From assembly GCA_002375495.1 (NCBI GenBank), contig DFLU01000012.1:624269-688268 (forward strand): a stretch of 64,000 nucleotides of DNA, given 5' to 3'. Within the stretch, counting starts at the first letter, position 1, and each line of letters starts with the position of its first letter. The position numbers were made by a program, and so were the translations under genes. Source of the stretch: Flavobacteriaceae bacterium UBA3611 (GTDB lineage Bacteria; Bacteroidota; Bacteroidia; Flavobacteriales; Flavobacteriaceae). Shown piece after piece: positions 17,198-26,786 of this stretch. The notes below the pieces were generated by a model. The model worked only from the letters and a program-made list of their open reading frames with translations, was not told the DNA's origin and did no database searches.

Positions 17198-18058
17198 TTA
17201 GCCTTCTATAACGGGTAGCTCGACCGGAGAAACGTTCACCTTCTTTTTCTTGATGTTGAAACGATCACCTTTAGCCAAAATATGTGTTTTTAAGTTTGTG
17301 AGAGACATAGGCGTTCCTTTGGTCAATAAATGGTGATTATTGTGTTTGGCTTTTCTTGCATTGAAAAGGATTACCATTCCAGAACCAATCACTTCAAACG
17401 TATTGTTTTTTACTACAACGCCAGTATCTTCTGCCAATCCCACTCCGATTAAATCGGGAAATTTTGCTACAGCTTCAGCCATTCTGCCAAAGCGTCCGCG
17501 GCGTATAAAATGTGAATCGATGATTAACTCGGGAATAAAAGCCATGCCCTCTTTCATCTTAACAGCACCTTTAATAAACGATTCTTGGCTGCTTCCACCA
17601 GAAATCATTTCTTTACTCATACACATGGCACCAGCACTGGTACCGGCAATCACAAATTTTTCATTCTGATACCGTTCGTGCATAATCTTATGAAGAGTCG
17701 TACCACCTATCTTTTCGGTGATTTTAGATTGGTTTCCACCAGAAAACATCACACAATCAGCATTTTTCATACGCTTAATGTTCTCAGGAGTTTCCGATTG
17801 GTCCCGGTCTCGAATATTCATAACGTGGAGATTGGTGCAACCCAATTTTCCGAAGGCATCTAAATAATTTTCGCCTACTTCATCAGGAATGCTCGATGCC
17901 GTAGGGATTATCACGATCGAAGCATCAATACCACCACTTTCTTTTACCACACGAGAAAGTATACCTTCTTCAATAAATTCTAGGTGGTAAACTTCATGCT
18001 CTTCAACTCCTTTATCTTCATTTCCTCCTATCGGAATCAATATGCCTTTTGCTTTCAT
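17198..18058 (-). CDS. cphB: Cyanophycinase
   Basis: 286 residues from 18058 (MKAKGILIPIGGNEDKG). The longer frame from 18082 is unlikely, because a TATTTTTG -7 element covers that ATG. Serine peptidase of family S51: the nucleophile is Ser141 in AGTSAGAM, and MFSGGNQSKI and the N-terminal GGNEDKG are family-specific. It cuts the cyanophycin backbone to beta-Asp-Arg dipeptides. There is no signal peptide, so it acts on internal granules rather than external polymer. It is divergent from cphA with a short shared control region, and the peptidase that finishes the pathway lies next door. Confidence 0.93.
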   Translation of the reverse strand: MKAKGILIPIGGNEDKGVEEHEVYHLEFIEEGILSRVVKESGGIDASIVIIPTASSIPDEVGENYLDAFGKLGCTNLHVMNIRDRDQSETPENIKRMKNADCVMFSGGNQSKITEKIGGTTLHKIMHERYQNEKFVIAGTSAGAMCMSKEMISGGSSQESFIKGAVKMKEGMAFIPELIIDSHFIRRGRFGRMAEAVAKFPDLIGVGLAEDTGVVVKNNTFEVIGSGMVILFNARKAKHNNHHLLTKGTPMSLTNLKTHILAKGDRFNIKKKKVNVSPVELPVIEG

Positions 18059-18079
18059 GTTCAAGTTCTTAATGCGTGG

Positions 18080-18087
18080 CAAAAATA
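18080..18087 (-). promoter_or_regulatory. -7 element (TATTTTTG) that decides the cphB start
   Basis: Minus-strand TATTTTTG overlaps the upstream candidate ATG at 18082, placing the transcript start near 18073 and the first usable ATG at 18058. The -33 region has no clear TTG. Confidence 0.45.
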
Positions 18088-18166
18088 GCTGTTTTGTAAC
18101 GTAAAAATGATATATTTAACGAATGTTCTTCAATGAACCGGTTTAAAAACATAAAATTTTATCTCT

Positions 18167-20803
18167 ATGAAAATACGCGAAATAAATGCCATGCGTGGGC
18201 CAAACTATTGGTCTGTACGACGCCATAAACTAATTGTTATGGTGCTAGATCTTGAAAAAATGGAAGACTACCCATCTAACAAGATCCCTGGATTTATTGA
18301 TCGCCTAAAAGAGATGTTTCCAACTATGTATTCGCACCGTTGCAGTGTGGGAGAACCTGGCGGATTTTTCCAAAGGGTAGAAGAAGGTACCTGGATGGGG
18401 CATATCATTGAGCATATTGCACTAGAGATTCAGACGCTAGCAGGTATGGATACTGGCTTCGGTAGGACTCGCGATTATGGTGAAGTAGGCGTGTACAATG
18501 TCGTTTTTAGTTATATGGAAGAAAGTGTGGGGCGGTATGCAGCTGAAGTTTCAGTTAAAATTTGTGAAGCACTAATTGCTGCTGAAACGTACGATCTTGA
18601 TCCAGACATTCAGCGTATGCGTGAACTGAGGGAATCGTCTCGATTAGGCCCCAGTACAGGTAGCATTGTTGAAGAAGCTGAAAGTAGAGGAATTCCATGG
18701 ATTCGACTCAACCAATATTCATTATGCCAATTAGGGTATGGCGCCAACCAAAAGCGGATTCAAGCTACGGTTACTTCAGAAACATCATCTATAGGAGTAG
18801 AGCTGGCATGCGATAAAGAAGACACCAAATACTTGCTCGAACAAGCTGAAGTTGAAGTTCCACGAGGTGATATCATTAGCCGAGAGAGCAGTTTGGAAGA
18901 AGCATGTCGTTATGTAGGTTACCCGTTGGTGATAAAACCCATAGATGGAAACCATGGACGTGGTATCACGGTAGATATTCAAAATTATGAAGACGCCTTG
19001 GCTGCCTTTCATGCGGCCAAGGAAGTAAGCCGTAGGGTAATTGTTGAAAAATACATCACCGGAGAAGATTACAGGCTTCTAGTTATCAATAATGTTTTGG
19101 TCGCTGGTGCCAAAAGAACACCTGCCCATGTGGTTGGAGATGGTTCTTCTACAGTACAGCAACTCATAGATGAAACTAATAGGGATCCGCGTAGGGGCTA
19201 TGGTCATGAAAAAGTACTAACGCAAATCACGGTAAACGATCTTACCAAAACAATTATTAAGGATGCTGGTAAGACCTTAGATTCTGTTTTGGATGAAGGA
19301 GAAACTCTGATCTTAAAAGATACCGCCAACCTGAGCACTGGAGGTACTGCCGAAGATATTACAGACATTATTCATCCGGCGAACGTAAGTATGGCAGAAC
19401 GTATTTCAAAAATAATAGATTTAGACATTTGTGGTATCGATATTATGACCACAGACATTACCCAGCCGCTTTCAGAAACAGGAGGCGCCGTGTTAGAGGT
19501 GAATGCTGGGCCTGGCTTTAGAATGCACTTGGCACCTACCACGGGGTTGCCCAGAAATGTGGCGTCACCAGTAATCGATAAACTTTTTCCGAGGCAAGGC
19601 GATACAGGGCGAATTCCGATTACAGCAATCACCGGAACGAATGGTAAAACTACAACGAGCAGGCTCATAGCTCACATGGCAAAAATGAAAGGCCATCGAG
19701 TTGGATACACCACTAGCGACGGGGTGTATATTCAAAACAGGTTGTTGATGACGGGCGATTGTACCGGTCCGGCAAGTGCCGAATTTGTACTGAAAGATCC
19801 TACCGTAAATTTTGCGGTGTTAGAATGTGCCCGTGGCGGATTGCTTCGTGCGGGACTCGGATTCAAAAACTGTGATGTGGCCGTGGTAACCAATGTGGCA
19901 GCAGATCATTTAGGGCTAAAAGGTATTCATACCATCGAACAATTGGCCCGCGTGAAAGGAGTGATTCCAGAAACCGTATTGCCTGATGGTTATGCAATCT
20001 TAAATGCAGACGATGACTTGGTTTATGAAATGCGAAGAAGCATTAATTGTAATCTGGCGCTCTTCTCCATGGATGAGGAAAACACAAGAATTAAAGCGCT
20101 TCAACGGCGCGGAGGTTTAACCGCAGTGCACGAAAATGGTTATGTTACCATTTGCAAGGGAGAATGGAAGATGCGTATCATGAAAGCTGAAGCTATTCCG
20201 TTAACGTATGGAGGAAAAGCCGAATTTATGATCCAGAACGTGTTGGCAGCAGTATTGGCCGCCCATGTTCAGGGCATTCGGATTGAAGATATGAAAGTTG
20301 CTCTAGAAACGTTCATCCCTTCTGCAGCACAAACTCCGGGTAGGCTCAATCTCTTTAAGTTTGAAAATTTCACCATTTTATTAGATTACGCACATAATCC
20401 TGCCGGGATGCGTGCACTTAAGAAATTTGCCGATAAGTTGGAGGCCTCACATAGGGTTTGCATTATTGCAGGAATTGGAGATCGAAGAGAAGAAGACAAT
20501 AATATGATAGGTAGCATTGCTGCGGAAATGAGTGATGAAATCATCATTCGTCAAGACAAACGATTGCGCGGTAAAACCGAAGAAGAACTGATTAAAATGC
20601 TAGACGATGGTATCAAAATGAAGAACCCGAAAATCAAGACAACCATAATTCCTTCAGAAAGAGAAGCCATTACGCATGCAGTCAATAATGCAAAAAAGAA
20701 TTCGCTCATCATATTGTGCAGCGATGTAGTGCCCGATGCGTTGGAGTTGGTTCAGAAATTTAAAGAGCAGGAAGCAAGTGGTGAGAAGGTATTTTCACAA
20801 TAA
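18167..20803 (+). CDS. cphA: Cyanophycin synthetase
   Basis: 878 residues, the size of CphA1-type enzymes. An N-terminal domain (1-160) is followed by an ATP-grasp domain (about 215-475, KPIDGNHGRGITVDI and EVNAGPGFRMHLAPT), then a Mur-ligase domain (from about 485) with P-loop GTNGKTTTS near 488 and LDYAHNPAG in the C-terminal part. The two ATP sites add Asp to the backbone and Arg to each Asp side chain, making multi-L-arginyl-poly-L-aspartate, a nitrogen store. With cphB and iaaA it forms a complete make-and-break set. A terminator follows directly. Confidence 0.95.
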   Translation: MKIREINAMRGPNYWSVRRHKLIVMVLDLEKMEDYPSNKIPGFIDRLKEMFPTMYSHRCSVGEPGGFFQRVEEGTWMGHIIEHIALEIQTLAGMDTGFGRTRDYGEVGVYNVVFSYMEESVGRYAAEVSVKICEALIAAETYDLDPDIQRMRELRESSRLGPSTGSIVEEAESRGIPWIRLNQYSLCQLGYGANQKRIQATVTSETSSIGVELACDKEDTKYLLEQAEVEVPRGDIISRESSLEEACRYVGYPLVIKPIDGNHGRGITVDIQNYEDALAAFHAAKEVSRRVIVEKYITGEDYRLLVINNVLVAGAKRTPAHVVGDGSSTVQQLIDETNRDPRRGYGHEKVLTQITVNDLTKTIIKDAGKTLDSVLDEGETLILKDTANLSTGGTAEDITDIIHPANVSMAERISKIIDLDICGIDIMTTDITQPLSETGGAVLEVNAGPGFRMHLAPTTGLPRNVASPVIDKLFPRQGDTGRIPITAITGTNGKTTTSRLIAHMAKMKGHRVGYTTSDGVYIQNRLLMTGDCTGPASAEFVLKDPTVNFAVLECARGGLLRAGLGFKNCDVAVVTNVAADHLGLKGIHTIEQLARVKGVIPETVLPDGYAILNADDDLVYEMRRSINCNLALFSMDEENTRIKALQRRGGLTAVHENGYVTICKGEWKMRIMKAEAIPLTYGGKAEFMIQNVLAAVLAAHVQGIRIEDMKVALETFIPSAAQTPGRLNLFKFENFTILLDYAHNPAGMRALKKFADKLEASHRVCIIAGIGDRREEDNNMIGSIAAEMSDEIIIRQDKRLRGKTEEELIKMLDDGIKMKNPKIKTTIIPSEREAITHAVNNAKKNSLIILCSDVVPDALELVQKFKEQEASGEKVFSQ

Positions 20804-20832
20804 TCTTTCAGAAATAAAAAAAATAAAAAAGA

Positions 20833-20864
20833 AAAAGACCGCATTCCCCACAAGGCGGTCTTTT
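20833..20864. terminator. Bidirectional intrinsic terminator after cphA
   Basis: Arms AAAAGACCGC (20833-20842) and GCGGTCTTTT (20855-20864), 12-base loop, flanked by A and T tracts. It separates cphA from the convergent fibre-like gene. Confidence 0.9.
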
Positions 20865-20896
20865 AGATTCTCAACGATTTGGGATGCGCCAGAATT

Positions 20897-22300
20897 TTAC
20901 TTATCGATTAGATATCCGTTAAAATTTCCGTTAGTAGAAGTTATTACATCTGCCTCATCAAATATATAAGGACCAGAAAACGAATTTTGTCCTACGGTGT
21001 TATCTGAATTTCCGTTACCACTATAAATATTGGTTCCATTTAATGCAAATAGGCTACTGCCTGTAGTGCTTGCATTTATAAAACTGAGCACAATTAGTAT
21101 TTTGTTAGGAGGTACGGTATAAGATGGATTTGCACCGCTAGTGATAGGTGTTACGTTGGCATCTACTGTGAACCCATTTATTATTTCGGTTGAAACGGAA
21201 GCTGTGATTACTTGTCCAGAACCCGCGAGCATAGGATTTATAATGTTGTTTGTGTTTCCAGCATTTTGCCTACCACTAGCAACCCTGTTACCGTCCACAA
21301 AGATGACCCCGCCACTATCAAGACTTCTGTAGCTAGTAATATAGAGGTTTTTCCCAGTAGGAACTGTATAACTACCTGTGCTAAAAAAGTGTGTGATTGG
21401 GGTAATACCCGAAAAACCATCTGGAAATTTTGGGTTGCTAAAAATGGACGCCATCGATGGAGCCTCCCACGTAGCATTACCAGTAGCGTCTGAGGTTAAA
21501 ACATACCCAGCAGCTTCATTTCCGTCTTCATACTGGAGAGAACCTACCACATCTAATGTTGCTGATGGATCATTATTGTTTATTCCTAAATAGCGTTGAT
21601 GTGTGAGTCGCATGCCTTCAACCATTGGGCTTTGGTTAATCGCGTTTCCGTGTACATAAAATGCTAGCCCAGTATGGTCCGTGTCAGTACCTGTTTGAAC
21701 ACTTGAAATAGCCGACTTTCTGTCGGTAGATCGCGTACCAGCAGGTGGACCAAAACTTATGGAACCGCCAACAGCGTTTACCCCAGAATTGTCGCCTCCT
21801 CCAACTATAAATACGCCATCCTGCCCAGTATTTGCATGACTCAGGTCGAAATTTGTTATTGTGCCTATATATAATGGATTATCTGGGTTAGATTCTCCAA
21901 TTCCTACATAACCCAATGTGAAAATATCGTCTGTGTTATCTTCAGGTGCGGCGGTTGTTCCGGCTTCAAACCAATCGGCATCTACTGCACTTATAACACT
22001 CACCCAAGCTGCTGGTCCTGCATCCTGATCCCAATAATAAAATCCTTTGGCAGGTACACCGTCCCCGGTGATAAATACCATCATTCCATCTTGATCTGCT
22101 GTCGGATTTGTAGCGGGAAATTCGTCTATTCTCGGAATTAGTAATCCGTCTGTATTGGCTGGTGTAGCGATGTTGGTTGCTGAAATATCTAAAGTGGCTT
22201 TCGGGTCTATATTGCCGATACCAACCTGTGAGAAAGCCGTATAACTTATACAAATAAGAAGTGTTAAAAGGATATTATTTTTTATAATTGGGTTTTTCAT
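20897..22300 (-). CDS. Large secreted fibre-like protein (head module shared with two neighbours)
   Basis: 467 residues with a signal peptide (MKNPIIKNNILLTLLICISY...AFSQ). The mature start VGIGNIDPKATLDIS, GLLIPRIDEFP and GMMVFITGDG...KGFYYW is nearly the same as in the 1341-residue protein upstream and related to the one at 11059. The middle has NVGIGE-type and SDATGNATWEAPS-type repeats seen in long Bacteroidota surface fibres. The C-terminal ~180 residues are Ser/Thr/Asn rich and differ from the S74 ending of its neighbour. No T9SS tail is recognised. Probably an extracellular structural or adhesive protein. Confidence 0.7.
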   Translation of the reverse strand: MKNPIIKNNILLTLLICISYTAFSQVGIGNIDPKATLDISATNIATPANTDGLLIPRIDEFPATNPTADQDGMMVFITGDGVPAKGFYYWDQDAGPAAWVSVISAVDADWFEAGTTAAPEDNTDDIFTLGYVGIGESNPDNPLYIGTITNFDLSHANTGQDGVFIVGGGDNSGVNAVGGSISFGPPAGTRSTDRKSAISSVQTGTDTDHTGLAFYVHGNAINQSPMVEGMRLTHQRYLGINNNDPSATLDVVGSLQYEDGNEAAGYVLTSDATGNATWEAPSMASIFSNPKFPDGFSGITPITHFFSTGSYTVPTGKNLYITSYRSLDSGGVIFVDGNRVASGRQNAGNTNNIINPMLAGSGQVITASVSTEIINGFTVDANVTPITSGANPSYTVPPNKILIVLSFINASTTGSSLFALNGTNIYSGNGNSDNTVGQNSFSGPYIFDEADVITSTNGNFNGYLIDK

Positions 22301-22367
22301 ACTGAAAGTTTCAATCTTAAAAAACCATAGCAGTTCGTAGGAAAAGCAGATAGATTACTAGGGATTA

Positions 22368-22434
22368 CAAACCTATTGATCTTGAGCTTTAAATAAGTAT
22401 ATGAATTCATGGAGTTTTAAAAATGTAAGAATTC
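22368..22434 (-). promoter_or_regulatory. Conserved promoter and GAATTC operator pair of fibre gene 1
   Basis: Minus strand: -7 element TAGGTTTG (22368-22375), followed in the transcript by TAATCCCTA. The palindrome ATGAATTCAT (22401-22410) starts 25 bases upstream of it, with a second GAATTC at 22429-22434. The same elements with identical spacings stand upstream of the 22534 gene. Confidence 0.6.
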
Positions 22435-22452
22435 ATGAAAGGTTTTAGCATA

Positions 22453-22484
22453 AAAAAGACCGCTCTCCTCAAAGCGGCCTTTCT
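22453..22484 (-). terminator. Intrinsic terminator of the S74 fibre gene
   Basis: The minus strand reads AAGGCCGCT, a short loop, AGCGGTCTT, then a T run (TTTTTTA). One mismatch in the stem. It lies 50 bases after the stop codon of the gene at 22534. Confidence 0.8.
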
Positions 22485-22533
22485 ATCACATCTGGTTAGG
22501 TGTTTAGATGTGACACTCAAAACATGATTGGTA

Positions 22534-25500
22534 TTACTTTTCTGCCAAAACTATTTCAGGCACTGAGGTTTTTTTGTCATTTTCTAAGGCAGAAAGACGG
22601 GCTTCAAGTGTTTCAAATTTAGACAGTTGCTGCTTTAATTTTTTGTTTTCATTTTGAAGTGTTTCTATTTGTTTTTGTTGTTCTTTAAAAGCTTGAACAT
22701 AGAGTGCGTCATAAGTTCCGTAGGCAGTTTGATAGAAACCCTGACCATCTTTACTCACATGTTCTGGAAACACTTCCATCAATTCTTGGGCAATAAATCC
22801 GTACTGAATACCTTCGGGTCTATCATTTCCGGTCTGGTCATCATCCCATTCATACATCACTCCGCGAAGATTGGTAATGCGCTCTAAAGCCGATTTAGTA
22901 TTTATTGTTTGAATGTTCTTTTTCAGTCGGCGGTCGCTATTTGCCAACCAATCGCCTGCTGCACTTTTAGAGGCAGTTCCATTTACTTCAAAACTATTTG
23001 TTGTAGGTGCTCTATTTATACCAACACGACCATCTCCAAACATTTGTATGATATTACCACCGCCTGGATGAAAAATATTTAGCCTACTACTAGCAGTTGT
23101 ATTATCTGTATCTCCAAAAAAGGTCCAAACATTTCCGTTCGTAGTAGCAGTATTTGATAGATTGATGCGGGCTCCAGAAGATCCTATGTCAACAAGACTT
23201 AGATTGGGTTCGGTTCCAGAGTTATCTGCCCGTACTTCTAAAAATCCATCAGGATTTTCGGCACCTGTACCTACTCCTAATTTATTTGAAATATAACTTT
23301 TACCTAAAAAGTAACCAGCCCAACCACTGGCAGGCGCAACTTCGTTGTAAGTTCCGTAATGAGTACCCCCCGCCGAAGCTGAAACAGCGTTGTAGGTTCC
23401 GTATCTAAAGCCGGTTCCTGTGGTATTTATTTCGTTATAGCTACCATAATGTGAAACCGCCGTGGGTGATGAGGATCCGTTAATGATGGTTCTGGTTCCA
23501 AAACGAAGGTTACTTCCGCCGGTTCCTTCAATTAAGTTGTTAACACCTACAGTGCCTCCGCCGCCAGTATTTGAAATATAATTATCTATGCCGAAATGTA
23601 AACTTGAAAAACTACCGCTCTTGTTTGTTTTCACACTCGCAGCCTTATTTCCCGCATCGATAGTTACTCTACCGGTACCCGAGCTGTTTTGACCAATCAC
23701 CACATCTTCTGATGTTCCATCAGATGGATATAAAAATGTACCTCCGTCAGTCCATTCTGAAGTTGCAGGATTCACCCAACTTACATTTCCCGCACCATCT
23801 GTCTGCATGGTCTGTCCGTTACTTCCCCGTGAAGCAGGCATAGTGTAGGTATCGGTGCTTAGTGTCCCGATGGCCACGTCGCCTAAGAAATAACCTGCGT
23901 AGCCAGTACCTCCGTCGGCATATACAGCATATCGGCCCGTAGGGGTGCCATTGTTATAGGTGAGTCTTGCAGTGGTTCCACCTATATTGTTGGTGGCATA
24001 TACAGCTGAATGGTTAAAATTTGAGTTTCCAGATTGAATATCTAGCCGAAGGATATCATCTCTCACATCATTAGCAATAAAACCACTTATAATAGGTATT
24101 GTTGCGGTGCTTGATCCTATAGAAATCCCGTCATTTCCAGAAACGCCCAATGCGGTAAAATCATAATTAGTTGCTGTTGTTGTTCGGTATTGAATTTCAC
24201 CGTCACTCTGTATTCTGAAACGTTCCGTTCCGTTTCCAGTAAAGGAAATACGTCCAACCAAAGGACTAAAGAAACCGGTGTCAGTATCTGAAAACCGTAT
24301 ACTAGGATCAGCAGCCGAACCATTGTCAAATTGAATTTCATCCATGACACTAATATCATCGGGATTCAAATAATAGGAACTATTGTCCCAGTCAATAATC
24401 CGATCGCTCACATACAGATCGTTATCTGTAGTATTAACGTTTCCTATATAAACATCACCAGATTGTCGTTCAATATCGGCGCCCACTGTAGTCCAGTCTG
24501 TGTCGCCAGCCAATGTCTGGAATGTTACATTACCAGCACCATCTGTAGTCATTACTTGTCCGTTGGTGCCATCTGCGGCGGGTAGAATATATCTGTTGCT
24601 ACCTGTATTTCCGAAGGAAGAACGCCCAATAAAATATGCTGCAAAACCAGAGGTGTTTCTAACATCGCTGTAGGTTCCATAGTGTGTTCCGCCTAAACCA
24701 GAAGGTATTGATGTATATGTTCCGTATTTATCGGTTGTTGATGTGATAGAATTTCCGAAGGCATTGTACGTTCCATACAGAACTCCTCCAGTATCTGTTG
24801 TTCCTATTCCAAATAAATTATAGGTACCGTATTTGGTATTATTTGAAAGTCCGCGAACATCATTGTACACTCCGTAATGAGTGCCAAGACCTCCGTCAAT
24901 CAGATTGTAAAAACCATATTTTATACCACTAGACCCGCTTCCGGCAGCATTTAAAGAGCTAAATATTCCGTAGGTAATCTGACTGGTTGCCTGAGCTATG
25001 GTAATATCTAATCCTGTTTGTGTATTAGTGGTTGTAGAGCCATCAGATAATATACCTCCAGAATACAGGGTATTATTGCCAAATAATCCACTTACCGTAT
25101 TCCGCATACCGATTTGATTTCCACCACCATTTTGAACCGAGGCAGTAAACGCAGTATGCAATCCATTTCCCGTATTTGTGATAAAGGTTTCGATGCCTTT
25201 TACGGTTTGGTTATGAGCACCACCCATAGTTTGTTGTAATCCTGTATGATCTCCCGTACCCGTGCTGTTGTCTACCATCTTGGTAAGAATAGGATTAGCG
25301 GCTGACCCTGTTAACTCAATGTCTAACGGATAATCTGCCGTATTTTTACCGATAGCAACGTTTCCTTGCGTAAAAATATCGTCTGAAATAGCATTTGGAG
25401 CGGTGGTTGTTCCTTCTCCAAACCAATCAGCATCTCCTCCAGAAACATCTTGAAAAGACACATTCCCACTTCCATCGGTGGTCATTACTTGTCCGTTGGT

Positions 25501-26559
25501 GCCATCGGCTGCTGGCATCAAATATCGATTAGATGCTCCGTTTCCTAATGAGGTTCTGCCAATGAGATAGGCTGCGTAACTATTCGCTTTTTGCACGTCG
25601 GCATATAGACCATAGTGAACGCCCCCTGCAGAGTTGGGGATGTTTATAAATTCTCCGTATTTATCACCGGCGCCATTGTGCGATAGATACGTATATACAC
25701 CATAGTGTTCACCTGCGCCACCTTCGGTTAAAAAATTGTATAAACCATAAAAGTCACCTGAGGGGCCGGCTCCAGGTAGATTGGTGTTGTCTACACCGTA
25801 AAAATCAGTCAGAGTTCCCCCGATTAAGTTCTTCACCCCATATGCTGTATTTGTCGTTCCTTGAAACCTATTGATGAGCGAGTAGGTTATATTGGATGTT
25901 GAATTTCCGAATGAATTTTGATATCCGAACAGATAGGCGAAGCCAGAAGTAACCGAAGAATTCTGAAAACTGTTAGAAACTCCTGAGATACTTGATTGGT
26001 TTGAGCGCCCAATTGAATTGACAATACCATTAGTCGAACCTGATGTTGCTGCGGAACTCTCAATGATTGTATTATTCAACCCAGTTGCACTTACATCTGT
26101 ACTTGAGTTTAATAAGCTTACCGTTCTAAGTGAACTTGTGGTCACAACTTGCAATGGAAATGTAACCGTGTTGGTTCCGATACCCACATTGCCATCTGTA
26201 AAGATGTCTGCACTATTTGAAGTAGGTGCTGTGGTGGTACCTTCTTCGTACCAATCTGCATCACTAGAGCCTGCAAATGCATCCCAAGAGGTGCCTGCAT
26301 TGTTCCAGTAGTAAAACCCTTTGGCTGGGGTTCCGTTGCCAGTTATAAAAACCATCATCCCGTCTTGGTCTGCAGTTGGAGTTGTAGAAGGAAATTCATC
26401 AATTCTTGGAATGAGCAATCCGTCTGTATTGGCTGGTGTAGCGATGTTGGTTGCTGAAATATCTAAAGCTGCTTTCGGGTCTGTATTTCCGATGCCTACT
26501 TGTGAAATTGCGGAGTAGCTAAAAAGGAGGAATGCTACGAAGAGTATTAATTTTTTCAT
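22534..26559 (-). CDS. Giant secreted fibre-like protein with C-terminal S74 intramolecular chaperone
   Basis: 1341 residues from 26559, where a signal peptide begins (MKKLILFVAFLLFSYSAISQ). Head: VGIGNTDPKAALDIS...GLLIPRIDEFP. The long middle alternates blocks of the type DADWFGEGTTTAPN...DDIFTQGNVAIGKN and runs of a YGxYN-Gly-rich-HYGxY motif about 17-20 residues long, which suggests a repetitive trimeric beta fibre. Near the end SDRRLKKNIQTI starts the endosialidase-type chaperone domain (Peptidase_S74), followed by a coiled coil (QKQIETLQNENKKLKQQL). In tail spikes this domain assists trimer folding and then cuts itself off. No T9SS tail, and no phage genes nearby, so it is a cell-encoded fibre. 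Confidence 0.85.
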   Translation of the reverse strand: MKKLILFVAFLLFSYSAISQVGIGNTDPKAALDISATNIATPANTDGLLIPRIDEFPSTTPTADQDGMMVFITGNGTPAKGFYYWNNAGTSWDAFAGSSDADWYEEGTTTAPTSNSADIFTDGNVGIGTNTVTFPLQVVTTSSLRTVSLLNSSTDVSATGLNNTIIESSAATSGSTNGIVNSIGRSNQSSISGVSNSFQNSSVTSGFAYLFGYQNSFGNSTSNITYSLINRFQGTTNTAYGVKNLIGGTLTDFYGVDNTNLPGAGPSGDFYGLYNFLTEGGAGEHYGVYTYLSHNGAGDKYGEFINIPNSAGGVHYGLYADVQKANSYAAYLIGRTSLGNGASNRYLMPAADGTNGQVMTTDGSGNVSFQDVSGGDADWFGEGTTTAPNAISDDIFTQGNVAIGKNTADYPLDIELTGSAANPILTKMVDNSTGTGDHTGLQQTMGGAHNQTVKGIETFITNTGNGLHTAFTASVQNGGGNQIGMRNTVSGLFGNNTLYSGGILSDGSTTTNTQTGLDITIAQATSQITYGIFSSLNAAGSGSSGIKYGFYNLIDGGLGTHYGVYNDVRGLSNNTKYGTYNLFGIGTTDTGGVLYGTYNAFGNSITSTTDKYGTYTSIPSGLGGTHYGTYSDVRNTSGFAAYFIGRSSFGNTGSNRYILPAADGTNGQVMTTDGAGNVTFQTLAGDTDWTTVGADIERQSGDVYIGNVNTTDNDLYVSDRIIDWDNSSYYLNPDDISVMDEIQFDNGSAADPSIRFSDTDTGFFSPLVGRISFTGNGTERFRIQSDGEIQYRTTTATNYDFTALGVSGNDGISIGSSTATIPIISGFIANDVRDDILRLDIQSGNSNFNHSAVYATNNIGGTTARLTYNNGTPTGRYAVYADGGTGYAGYFLGDVAIGTLSTDTYTMPASRGSNGQTMQTDGAGNVSWVNPATSEWTDGGTFLYPSDGTSEDVVIGQNSSGTGRVTIDAGNKAASVKTNKSGSFSSLHFGIDNYISNTGGGGTVGVNNLIEGTGGSNLRFGTRTIINGSSSPTAVSHYGSYNEINTTGTGFRYGTYNAVSASAGGTHYGTYNEVAPASGWAGYFLGKSYISNKLGVGTGAENPDGFLEVRADNSGTEPNLSLVDIGSSGARINLSNTATTNGNVWTFFGDTDNTTASSRLNIFHPGGGNIIQMFGDGRVGINRAPTTNSFEVNGTASKSAAGDWLANSDRRLKKNIQTINTKSALERITNLRGVMYEWDDDQTGNDRPEGIQYGFIAQELMEVFPEHVSKDGQGFYQTAYGTYDALYVQAFKEQQKQIETLQNENKKLKQQLSKFETLEARLSALENDKKTSVPEIVLAEK

Positions 26560-26640
26560 GTCGGTATATTTTGAGTACTGCGATTGCAGGATGTTGATAA
26601 CCAAAGCATGAAGTAGGTAAGTGTAGATGATTAGGGATTA

Positions 26641-26707
26641 CAAACCTACTATACATTATAGTCGAAAACCTATATGAATTCATAGAGTTTTGAAAATATA
26701 GGAATTC
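26641..26707 (-). promoter_or_regulatory. Conserved promoter and GAATTC operator pair of the S74 fibre gene
   Basis: -7 TAGGTTTG (26641-26648), palindrome ATGAATTCAT (26674-26683) starting 25 bases upstream, second GAATTC at 26702-26707 inside GGAATTCC. The two GAATTC cores are 26 bp apart, exactly as upstream of the gene at 20897. The leader TAATCCCTAATCATCTACAC is also shared. Confidence 0.6.
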
Positions 26708-26729
26708 CGTTTCATGATGTTGATAAATG

Positions 26730-26768
26730 AAAAAACCCCCAACACGCCAACGTTTTGAGGGTTTTTGA
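26730..26768 (-). terminator. Intrinsic terminator of the OmpA-family gene
   Basis: The minus strand has CAAAAACCCTC, loop, then GGGGGTTTTTT. The stem pairs AAAACCC(T/C) with GGGTTTT and ends in a T run. It lies shortly after the gene's stop. Confidence 0.75.
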
Positions 26769-26786
26769 GGGGTTAGCTAGGGCCTA

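Noticed and set aside
22534..26559. Prophage tail fibre
   Set aside because: The protein has a Sec signal peptide, and no capsid, terminase, integrase or lysis gene is nearby.
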